DNA of 64,000 nt from Cyanophora paradoxa (taxonomy: Eukaryota > Glaucocystophyceae > Cyanophorales > Cyanophoraceae), in assembly GCA_004431415.1 (NCBI GenBank), contig QPMI01000040.1, positions 372,001 to 436,000 on the forward strand, in the 5' to 3' direction. Positions 1 to 11,200 of the stretch are shown in pieces (within the stretch, counting starts at the first letter, position 1; every line of letters starts with the position of its first letter). Both the position numbers and the translations under genes were made by a program. Below the pieces are notes generated by a model, which saw only the letters and a program-made list of their open reading frames with translations, made no database searches and was not told where the DNA came from.

Positions 1-3000
1 GGTGAAAGTGGTCCACGACGCCCTTCTCGCCAACAAGATGCCGAATGTGCGGCTTGCACTGCGCATGCGTTACTTGCAGAGCTCTTGACTCACGTGCGAG
101 GGCAGGACGTCGATCCATCCATGCCTCGGCTCCTCGGCAAGGGCTTGGAGGTCGCTCGGACGACAATCGAGGCCTCTGCGCGCAAAGGCATCGTCCGCTC
201 CATCGTTTTCGTCGCTTTTGACGAGCCGCTCGACGGGACGCAAGCCCGAAACGCCAGCCTTCAAGCACTCGCTCGGAGCAACGTGCGACCGCTCTCTTCA
301 GCTTTGATTGTGCCACTGCTTTTAATCGATTCACGGCACTACCTGCAGGTGTACGCAGTCCCAGCGTTGGCCGACCCGTACAGCTTCACCAACGGTTTCG
401 ACTCCATGCGCCAGCTCGTGTACGCGTATACTCCTCAACGATCCGCAAATCAAAGCCGTCAGCGTCCACCCTCTGCTTATAAAGCGCGCGATCGGCAGGC
501 GGAACAACGTCAGCGACGTGCTGCCCGTCACGCTGGAGCTGCAGGAGGAGGTGCAGCAGGCCGCCGTCGACCTGGCGACCATGGTCTGCGAAGGTGCGCT
601 CCGGGTTTCGGCAGTCTTCCCATGCGACAGAAAGAGGAATCTTGGCTTTTCATTGCTCATCTGCGGGGGACACGTAGGATTGGCGCCGCCGGGGGCGGAT
701 GACGCGCAGGCGGGGCAGACGATCGGAAGGACGCTCACCGTGCGCGATTGAGCACTTTGTCTCCGTTGCAGTGCGCGTGCCTCTGCAATAACGGTAAAAC
801 AGGTCGCGATCGCCGCCAGTATCGGCGCGACGATCGCTTCGGGATCGATCGGCGGCTCTGCGGGCGTGATTGATCAAGCGCAGTTCATTGCACAGACATC
901 CTTCCTTAGCATGAACCAGTGCGCCGTGCCCCGTGCTAGCCCGGCGCTGATCGCACACTGCTGACCCCTGGTTCGCCAGGCCGCAGCCTTACAACGCAAC
1001 GGCCTCGTCAACTCGCTGGACGATGCTTTACTTGGGCGCGGTCCGTCTCTCCGTCTCTGCAAGCCGCGCTGCTCTAGATCTGAAGCAGCCGATGTGCTGA
1101 TATGGACGTCGATATCTTGCAGCCGTGGAAGCGTTCGAACACGTCGACCAGTGCTACTGGCTCAAGCTCGGGCGAGAGCGTCGTAGGCCGGCGGCGGCTG
1201 CTCGGCGGAAATTCCTTTGCTCGCGAAATCGGCGGTGAAGTCGGCACAGACTTCCTCTCCGAGAGCGTCACGTGGACGGTCATCATTCTGCTCGGCGTCT
1301 CTATTCTACAGGGCCTCCTCCGGCTCTTTATCGCGTACGTGCTCAAGCGCAAGAAGGCGCCCGAAGTTCTCTGGTAATTTGGACCCCTTTTCCCAACCTC
1401 TCGCTTGGAGGTTCTGATCCCTCCGGCAGGTTCCCCAAGCCACAAATCACGGTGATGGTTATGGCGTACGAGGGCTTTGTGATGGCCTCGGCCGCAACGG
1501 CGCGGGCAAACGATGGGGCGAGGCCGTGGGCTGCAGTCGTGCTGGTACGCCGGGAAGTATTTCCGCGTCGATCTTGCCGTGCTCATCGGTTTCGGGCGTA
1601 GCTGCTCGGCGCCGTGGGCTTCTGCTTAATTGTCGTGGTGAGCTGTGGAATTGCAGGGCCGTGTGCTTAAAAGTACTCATACGGATGCATGCGCAGGCGG
1701 CGGTAATCTGGCGCCTCCGGCACGAGAAGCACATCATATGGTACAATTTCAAAGAGCCGGACTGGCGCCGTCTGTGGCGGGGCGAGGACCGGCCGGCGTG
1801 CCTGCGCGAGCTAAAGGAAATCCGGCACCTGCTCGCCATACCCGACACGATCGACAAGTTCGAGGACGCCACGCACGCGTACCTTGCCAAAGACTTCAGG
1901 AAGTTCTTCAAGAAGGGCACGCTGAATGCCTTGAAGGCACTCGGCCGCGCAAAGCAGGCGGCCAAAGAGGGCAGCGTGCACAAGAAGATCGCGCTGACGC
2001 TCTCGAGGTCGTTCTCGCGCAAGGCCGCCGGCGAGGACGCCGACTCCGCGAAAGAGGTCAAGGAAATCCAGGTCGAGGTGGGCGAGCACGAGCCCAAGGC
2101 GGCGCCCGACGTGCCGGTCGTAGATGATCTCTCCGACACCGAATCGGACTCGTCCGAGTCGTCCGCGGCCGACCTCCCCCCCGAGGAGCCGACGGCCGAC
2201 GAGTACGAGAAGGCCCACGGTCGCCTGCGGCGCAAGTGGCACTACTCTCTCTTCCGGCTGCGCATGCGCGTGATCGGCACGTGGCTCAACTGGGAGAAGG
2301 GATGCTGGATTATGGACCCCTCGAAGAACAACGAAGCCAAGGGGCGGATAAGTCGCTGGTGGCCGGCGATAAATTTCCGCTTGTAGGCAACCCTGGTTCT
2401 CTCGAAACTTCATTCATCTGATCCAGCCACGCAGCACATTTGACGCATTCTTTGGGGATAACCGAGGCGACAACGTGGGTCGATGGTGCGAGCCTTTAAC
2501 CATTTTATGACGAAACTCCCTGAGCGCTGCATCAGGTACGGAGTGTTCGACATCATAAAAAAGCTCCTGTCTTGTCTCGCTGTAGGTGGGTTGTGTAGTC
2601 GAATTAAAGAGCACATTTCAGGCGCGACCTGATAACATACGCGAATGCAGCCATGATTCAACCGCCGAACGACGACTCCAGCATTGACGGTTCCAGAAGG
2701 GGCACCTCTGCCGATGCGTCCTCGGGTGACGCGAATAACACTGCGATCATATACGCGGCAATCCAACTAGGCATTCTGATCGGCCTCTGCGGTTTAGAGT
2801 TGCTCTACATCGTACTGTTTACTCCGTTCCGGTGCGCGGTTCATGATCACGCCTTCGACGAAATTCGATCTCCTCCGAAGTAAACGCCTCGGCGCAGGGA
2901 GCGAATCGAGAACGGCGTCGAGTTCACGTGTGTGTCGGCTCAGGTGCGTTTTCCTCCCATTCCACTGCTTTCCAGCTTCTGAGATGAAAGCCGCAGATCA

Positions 3001-4447
3001 CTATCCTTGGCCTCCTTGTGCATGTGCGTTTGAACGCCGTGGCACCGAATTTCGCATCGGCGCCTATAGCTACAGCTGATCACGAGGCCTATATAATTAT
3101 CATAATCGTGACCTCGCGCGCCGTGCGCAGATTGCGGCACATCCAAACGCCGAGAACGCCGGGGAGCTCGCATGGGTGGCCACTGTGCTCCAGGTGCGTC
3201 ATGCTCGCCTGCTGGTGTCTGTGACTACTGCTTCGACGCCTCATGATCGCGATCTCTTCGAAGCTTGTCACGATGGGGATCCGTATCGCGAACCAAGTGC
3301 GGGCGGAGCGGCACATGCTTCGCCGCCTCGTTCGCGAGTTGGTGTTCCTGTGCTGCCCCTTCGTGCGGCGGAAGAAGGCCAAGAAGCTGCTCAAGCAGCA
3401 CCCGAAACCGCTTCGGGGGGACGTCGACGGCCTCGCGATCGGGGAGTGTATGCCGCCCCTGCCCGGCAGCGATCATGTACACGTCGAGGTGCGGGCGGCG
3501 CCCGCCGCGTGCTCGCGCTCGCCTCTTTCGCATCTGATTCCAACGTCAACGCACTGCGGCAGGGCATCAACCTGCACGTCGACGAGGGTTACAGCAGCGA
3601 CTCCGTGTCCGCGCCGGGGTCTGCGCACGCGCACGCCAGGCGTCTCGGGAACGTCCATGTCGTCAGCATCAGCGGCCCGCCGACGCCGACCGGCCTGGCC
3701 CGGACGAGCGACGGCAGCCCCTCTTACAAGAAATTCGTGGCCCGGGCGAGCGACGGCAGCCCCTCTTACGAGAAATTCGTAGCGCGCGGCTCGGCGTACT
3801 CGCCGCCGCGGGCGGCAAGTAGTACACAAGCGCGGCGGAACACGCACGCGGACCTCTTGTTGCGCTTCGCCAGGGCGCCGGCGACAGGCGACCTCGTCCG
3901 TCCGATCGCCAGCGCTGGAAGCGCTCCGAGCTCACCATGGACATCCGCACCCAACGAAACTGGCCGCATTGGCGCCGACGACGCGCACGGCGCCGGTCTG
4001 CAGCAGAGCTCGAGCCGTTACACGCGCTTCGCACCGCCTCGCCGCTTGTCGCTGCAACCGGTACCGATCACATCTCGAGCTCGCGGCGGCATCACGTCGA
4101 CGTCGGGGGGCGATATCGATCCGAACGAAATGCTACGCGCGCGGCCCGCGCCTCCCGTCGACGCCAGCCTGCCGGCCTCGAGATCCCTCAGCGCATCTGC
4201 TTCCGTCTCGGACGCCGCGCGGGCGGCCAGCCCCCACGAAGCGGAATTCGAAACAACGTCAACGGCGAAGTCGGGCCCGGTGCTCCCACCGGTACCGGTG
4301 CCTGTGGTCGAGTTGATTGGGGACATGGCCGCGGACGGCTCCGACCGATCGCACGCCAAGCCGCCAAAGCAAGAGGCCAAAGCGGCCGAAGCGCCAGAGC
4401 CGCAGCCGAATAAGCTCGCCGATGGTCGCAACGTCATTTTCCTTTGA
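1..4447 (+). CDS. Polytopic membrane protein, 3' part of a multi-exon gene (left end outside window)
   Basis: I do not recognise the family. Phase-consistent GT-AG introns, mostly with GTGCG donors, join many short exons into one frame. The best-supported exons are about 1125-1376, 2435-2485, 2536-2585, 2651-2831, 2898-2943, 2997-3023, 3131-3193, 3264-3488 and 3563-4447, with a long exon ending at 2382. The product has at least five hydrophobic segments, among them TWTVIILLGVSILQG, a segment joined across an intron (WAAVVLLLGAVGFCLIVV), and NNTAIIYAAIQLGILIG. An acidic Ser-rich linker follows the second (residues SDTESDSSESS), and a long low-complexity C-terminal tail carries a 14-residue repeat, SDGSPSY(K/E)KFVARA, twice. 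The upstream small-residue-rich exon at about 802-890, ending in QAQF, resembles the membrane region of large algal extracellular-repeat proteins. This may be the same class of gene as the one at 48509, but that is inference. The exon structure before 800 is uncertain. Confidence 0.6.
3697..3786 (+). repeat. Two-copy 42-bp coding repeat
   Basis: The block coding SDGSPSY(K/E)KFVARA occurs twice in direct tandem within the C-terminal exon, with near-identical DNA. The repeat is in frame and adds a duplicated, probably cytoplasmic, motif with Ser and Tyr residues. Confidence 0.75.
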
Positions 4448-7259
4448 TTTGAGAAAATACACGCAATTTTGTGTTTAAGGCTGTAGATTGAAAGGCTACT
4501 TCGAGGGAGATGTTACAATACCTATCGCTAGCTATATAGGTTTTAGCAGGTAGCTACAAGCTCTCATGTTTTGCGCAAGCCATTGAAGCCCTTAAGAGAC
4601 CACGTGACTTCAGCCTAAGATAAGATTGAATCGATTTTTGAACGCATTGCAATTGCAATCGATATCCGCATAACATGACCTTAGCTTATTGAGTTAGCCT
4701 AGGAGACTCTAAGATCAATACAAGCAGGTCTCGATCGAGTCCTGTAGATTCAATGTTGTTAGAAAGAAGCGCGAAGAAATTGTGCCAGCTACGGCTTCTC
4801 ATTTTGTAAAGCCGAGCAAGCCCTCTATATCCAGCTGTATAGATATTAGAATGTTGCAGAAGTTTTCGCAATGCCTGAATAGCTGCTCGTTTTGTAAAGA
4901 CTGAGCTCGGTTTGTCCACGTCCTTCGTGATATTATATGATACAGCTTTAGCTATGGTAGAGGCAGCACAAAAGAGCCGATAGTCAACAGTCAGCACACA
5001 AAGTACTAAGCTGAAGAGCCAAAAAGCGACAACAAATGAAGAGAGACAGAGAACGAGACGAGATCGCTATATAGATGATATACTAAGTTATAACTTATTA
5101 CTTATGACGCATGCGGACACCCGTAAAAAAACTCAGTCTTCACGGGACGGCCGAGCCAAAAATCCTCGGTAGTTTGATTGAGGTCAGAAAACTTACCTTA
5201 GGGTTGTGTCAACGCATATGAGAACACAGTGTGGCATAACGTAAATTACATCGATATCAGAATCACAAATTAAATTTTGACTTCAGATTTACAGTTAGGT
5301 ACCGCGCTTATTCTCGAAAATCTGCTGCGATAACGCCAGAGTCCAGACACATTACCCCAAGTGAAACTAAACTCAAAATGTCAGCACGTTAATTTAATTA
5401 AAAACCGCAATTTTAATTTTGCCCAGCCGCGCGCGGATCGAAATCGATCGATCGAAAACCGGTTCCAGTTTGGGTTTTAAAGAAATTTAATGCATGCCAC
5501 ATGGATTCGCAGTCGTAGTGCGCGCCAAATGCGTGCGGAGTCCGACGGTCAACTGCGGACGCGATCGTAGTACTACGGTACGTGCACGTGCTCGCAAATT
5601 CAAATGATTGAGCCGATCGCGACGTCGCAATCGCGATTCGCGAGCCCGGGCCGCGACGTCGACGTCGACTTTGACTAGGACTCTTTCAGTGAGCTGTCGG
5701 GCAACTTCTATAAAACAAATTAAAATCGAATCGATCCGATCGACGATCCGGTACCCCTCGGCCTTCGCCAGTACCAGAGTAACCAGACTACTACTACCAG
5801 TTCGATCCGATCGGACGTACCGGATTTTCCTTCACTCAGGTTGACGTGTCACAGTGTGTCACCGCGGGTACCGGACCTACTACCGGCAGCGCCGCGCGCG
5901 CAGCGGCGCGCTGCGGCGCGCGCTGGCCCGGCCGTGGCCGCCGCCACGCGCGGCGCCGTCGACGTCACGGCGTGGCGCGAGCCGCGCGACTAGTACTGTC
6001 GCGTGAGTCGAGTTTTTCCCAGCAGTTTAAGCTGGCCAGTGGCGTGCATGGAAAGTGGCAGATAACGGAAGTAACGGAAAGTGGCGGATCCGGGATAATT
6101 ATAACGGACGTTTCCGGAAAGTAACGGACAGCTAAAGTGGCGGATAGCGAAAAGAAACGGAAAGTAACCGAAACACACTGCAGTCGACGTCTATAGCTAG
6201 CTGCAGGCCCGCTGATCATGATTCATGAGCAGCAGCAGCAGCTGTCGTTGCTGCAGTTGCGCTTATATTAGCAACCGCGTACATACTAGTGCTGCTGCGC
6301 ATGTAGCTAGCGCTGCTGCGCATACTTGTGCAGACGGAGCACTGCGGCGCATCAGCAGGTGAATTCGAAGTCAACGCAGCGATTGCGATCGCGAAAGCAG
6401 TGATCCTGATTTTGTCGAAGCCGCTGCTTATAAGCACCCGCTCCGGATCGTGAAGTGCCCGGCGGCCGCGAAGATTATTCGAATTCTTTTGTCCTGAAAA
6501 CGTCCGTCGTTCTGGCAAACTGCGCAAGATTCGAAATATATAATAGCTAATTGTAACAGTTCCGATCTATCGCTAGATCTTATAGCTCCGCTTCCGAAGC
6601 TCAAGATCTGAGAGTCTAGATCGAGGTCGGCGCGGCCGACGCGACGCGTATGGCGCTGACGTCAACGCTGCGCGTTTCTCGATTGGATTGAAGTTCATGA
6701 TCAGCTGCAGATCTAGATCTACGTATACATGCTTCGAATTCCAGATCGCGAAAAAATTCATTTCTGCGTGTAAGTTTCTTTCGAATTCGCGTGCGATCGC
6801 TATAGCTATGTCCGACGGTCATGATATCCGATGATCGATCATCAGTTAATGGGGGGGTGCGGGGGGGCTTGCCCCCCTGCTTGTGCATGATATCGATACT
6901 AAAAAGATGTGAACGTGTGCGAAAATGGCGAGCTGCCAGGCGAAGGAGCGGGGATGGGGCTACGCATGTGCACGCGTCATTTAATTTCAGAGTGCTGAAG
7001 ATTGCGCTCGGGGCGGGCGCGCGGATCGTTCACAGCCGCCTGAAATGCCAGTCAGCAGCTCGCGCAGACCCGAGCAACGCGCTCGTCGTGGCAGGGGCCC
7101 GCCTCTACGAAGAGCGCGACCCCATTGAGGCGCCCAGATCTAGAGGCCAGCACCCTCGTATCTGTCGGTCTTGTCGTAGACCTAAGCTTCTTTGGGAGCT
7201 CTGCGAATGCCTACGGAAGGCCCAACGAGATCCCAGCTGTGAAACGGGGCCCGGGGAGC

Positions 7260-7294
<35 letters not shown>

Positions 7295-8252
7295 ATGGGG
7301 CCCGCCGGGGGCGACTGGTTGAGCCCCGCTGTGAAGGTCGACGGGTTGCGCACCGAGTAGCCTTTCGCAGCTCCCTGATTGATCATGTACAGACATCCAA
7401 TTTGTATTCATGATCATTCATGATCAGAGTGTACAGCCGGCAGTATATTCGGGATCATGATCAGATATCTCTTGCATATATATGATCATTTCGAATTCGA
7501 ATTTCTTTTTTCGCATGCACATGAGACATAAGCCAAGCGAGTTAGTCTGCGAAAGCTAGCATGAGGTACGTATACACATAAAGAGCTTGTGCTTGAAAAA
7601 AGCCTAGGCGTCTGAATTATAAATGATTATAAAGCCTGTGCATACTCGAAAAGCTTAAACTAAGCGAAGCCTGTGAAATATAAACATAAACCAATCAATC
7701 AAGGACGCGTCTGCGACTCAGTCATAAAATGAGCACTAATATGTTAGGCTAGGACCGCGCTAAGCGCAAATAAATATAAGGACCGACGGTTGGCCATGTC
7801 CCAGTGGGTCGACCGCCCGCGGCGCGGCGTACAGAATTACTGGCGACATACCTATGGTAGACAGTGCAGCTACGGGCGACGCGGAAGCCTATAGCTACAG
7901 CCAGCCGAATGCCTGCAGGATATAGGCTGCTAGGGGCACCAATACATGGAAATTACTGTTAACTCTTAAAATTAAGTGTCTGTCGCACACTAACGACAGG
8001 AGATCGAGCCAAGCTCATATAGCTAGGTTCAAGGTGAACAATCGCTGGCTCGAGGCATTATGAGCACCCGATCGCGAAACAGGAGCTATATATAATATAT
8101 ATGAATTATAGAACGATCATGGGCATCGAGGACCGTCCGACGGTCGCCTTAGCATAAATAAATGAAAGGAATGTCGGGGCTTGAAATGGAAACGCCCAAG
8201 AGCATGCGCAGCTGTACATGCGGGCGACTAGAAAAGCTAAAAGCATTCATGA
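4448..8252. other. Intergenic region, no supported gene
   Basis: This stretch separates the membrane-protein gene from the kinase gene, and the two transcripts converge on it. I see no conserved domain, splice-consistent exon chain or RNA gene. GC content is lower at 4450-5480 and around 7380-8150. Short palindromes rich in GATC, CATG and CTAG are common. At 6050-6180 there are irregular repeats of the word ACGGAAAGT. A weak 103-codon minus-strand frame at 4686-4997 is not supported by anything beyond being open. Confidence 0.5.
7262..7292 (+). repeat. Homopolymer G31 run
   Basis: Thirty-one consecutive G residues, preceded by a G/C-rich GGGGCCCGGGGAGCCC context. The frames that cross it encode only polyglycine or polyproline. 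It is a candidate quadruplex-forming tract, and its length is likely to be unreliable in the assembly. Confidence 0.95.
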
Positions 8253-11200
8253 TCAGGACCAGCCCGAGGGCAGGCGCGTGCTGTGCTTCAGAAGGGCCGC
8301 CCGCAGCTCTGCCAGCAGCAGCGGCTGCGCGAAAAACGGTCGACGTCAGCCGCAGCCGCGAAACTCGAAACTTTAATTTCGCGGTTAATTGTAAAGGCAG
8401 AGGCCGGGCGCGGTCTCGCCTTGGATAGGACGTCGCGCATGCCCGAGCGGAGGCAGCGCTCCACTTCGGGGCCCGTGACGCCCGCCGTGAGGGCCAGCAC
8501 GGGCGCGTCGGGGCCGGCGGCGGGCCCGGGCCCGCCGGCCGCCACCTCCCGCGCGATCTCCTCGGACGCTGTCCAGCCATCCACCTCCGGCATCTGGCCG
8601 TGGCGCGAGTTCGAATGCACACGTCAGCCGCCGGCACGCAATTGCAAGCCGCGATGCAATTCAAGAGCAAGAACGAATCAAACGAGCCTGGCAGTCCATC
8701 AGCACGCAGGCGAGGTGCCGCCGGTGCTGCCGCCAGAGGCCGACGCCCTCGCGCCCGTTGCGGGCGTGCACGGTGCGGAACCCGAGCTTGGTCAGGAAGC
8801 GCGTTGCCACGAGCGCATTCGTCGGCTGGTCCTCGCAGAGCAGCACCAGCGGCCGCTCGTCGACGGTCTCGAGCTCGCCATCGTCCACGTCGGCTAGCAC
8901 CAACGCCGGCGCGGCCGGCGCCGGCGCCGGCGCCGCCGGCTCTGCAACCGAGGCGCGGCGGGACAAGATGGGCGAGGCCAGGTCGGCGTCGGCGTCGGAG
9001 CGGGGCATGGATGCGACGGACGCGCGGTGGGCGCGCGGGGCGTCGGGGCGCGCGAGGGAGAGAAGCAGGTCGGCCAGCTCGGCGCGCCGGAGGGGCCGCC
9101 GGATGCGGCCGGCGAGTTCGACGGGGCACTCCCGCGCCGCCCGCTGCAGGGCGGCCTTGCTCGCCGCGGGCGGCGCGACGAGCACCGAGCAGAGCCGTGC
9201 CGACCGTCCCGTGAGGGCGGCGTCGAGTGCGGACAGGGCTGCGTCGGCCGCCGCCGCCGCGTCGATGAGGAGGAGGGCGGGGCCCGCCGTTGGGGTGGCC
9301 TCGCGCGCGGCGGCCTCGGCGGCGGTGCCGGAGGGGAAGCAGCGGACGTCGGCGCCGTGGGCGAGCTGCGCGAGCCGGCGGGCGGCGAGGGCGGGGCGCC
9401 CACGAGCAGCACCCGCGCGTCTGGGGCCGCCTCCCGCAACAGCGCGCCGAGCGCCGGCGGCTGCGACGCCGCCGGGGACGGCGCCACGCGGATTGTGAAC
9501 CTGGATGGTCGCGTGCATGTGGGCGGCCGCGAGATCTTAGGCGGGCAGCGTAGATCAAAGCGCGCACCAGAAGACGGAGCCGGCCCCCGGAGTGCTCTGC
9601 GCGCCGACGGAGCCGCCCATGCGCGTCGCGAGCTGCTTGACGATGGCGAGGCCGAGCCCAGTGCCGCCGTGCTGCCGCGCGACCGAGCTGCTCGCCTGCA
9701 CGTAGGGCTGGAAGAGCGTCGGGAGGGCGGCCGCGTCGATGCCGGGGCCCGTGTCCTCCGCCTCGAAGCGCAGGAGGAGCTCGCCGGAGGCCTCCGCGGG
9801 GCCCTCCGCCACGGAGCAGCGCAGCAGCACGTGCCCCTGCTTCGTGAACCTGGCCACGCGCACGGCTTAAGCTGTGGGCAGCAGCTGTGGCTCTGCTCAG
9901 AGTGAGTCCCCGCGCACTTGACGGCGTTGGAGGTGATGTTGAGGAGGCACTGGCGGACGCGGGTCGGGTCGAGGGCGAGGAGCCGCGGCACGTCGGGCTC
10001 CACGATGCACGCGGCCTGCCGGAGCGGGGCCGAGATCAGGTTGGTTTTCGTGCGCGGGCGGGGCGGGGGTCGCGCCGCTGCGCGCATGCGTGCGGTGTGC
10101 GGCGCGCAAAATCGGCGGTCACCTCCACGCCGGGGGCCACGCGGGAGGAGAGCAGCGCCAGCACGTCCTCGCACTGCGGCGGACCGGACCGGAGTCAGGG
10201 GCGCAGCTGCGGGGCCCGCGTCAGACGAGAGCAGAGCGGCGCGCGCCATGAGCTCGATGTCGGTGTCGATCTGCTCGAGCGCGACGGCGGCGCTCTCGGC
10301 CTGCGCTCCCTCGAGCTCCGCTGAGCGGGCCGGGCCATCGCATTCTACCGATTTCGCGCACCTTGGAGAAATCGAGGAGGTCGGAGAGGATCTTCAGGAG
10401 GCCGGCGCCGCTGGCGCGGATGGTGGCGACGAACTGCCTCTGCTCCTCGTCGAGCGTCGTGTCCGCGAGCAGCTCGGCGATCCCGCAGATCCCGTTCATC
10501 GGCGTCCGGATCTGCTCGAATGCGAGGCTTTTACATCAGTGGCGCCGGCAGTCTGGACAGATTTATCGTTGTGGCTGAATAAATATATCTTATATCGTAG
10601 GGCCCTGACAGAGGAGGTCAAATTAAAGCTAACGCGCCTCGTGGGACATGGCGGCGAAGAAGGCGCGCTGCATGTCGGCGTAGCGGAGGGCGCCCTGCGC
10701 CTCGGCGGCCTCGCGCACAAGGCGGGCGTGCTCGATGGAGACCTGCGCGGCCGGGGGCGCGGCGCGTCGGGATCGAAGCGCGGCGTCGGGATCGAAGCGC
10801 GAGGCGGAGGCGGGCGTGCTCGAATTCGAAGGAGATCGGCACCTGCAGCAGCGCCGCCAGCGCGCAGAGGACGCGTGAGTCCGCCTCCGTGAAGACGCCC
10901 CGCGCCAGGCGGCTGTCCACGTACAGCACGCCGATCTGCGCACGCGCGCGCGCAGTCGGGATCGACGCACGGCGTCGGGATCGAAGGACAGCCCGGGCGC
11001 ACGGCGCGGGGCGGGGAGGACGCGGAGAGGAGCGGCGCGGCAATGACGGAGCGGACGTCCGACGCCACGATCGAGTGCGTCGACACGAGCCCGCCCTCCC
11101 CTGCGCGCAGGCGCAGGCGCAGGCGCCCCCATTCGAAACCGAAGCCTCTGCCATTTCCGGGCGCGCGCTCTCGAACCGGGGAAGCCGTCGGAGCGGACGA

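Noticed and set aside
4686-4997. 103-codon minus-strand frame
   Set aside because: It starts at a non-ATG codon, shows no known motif and has no neighbouring exons. It may be a relic but is not supported.
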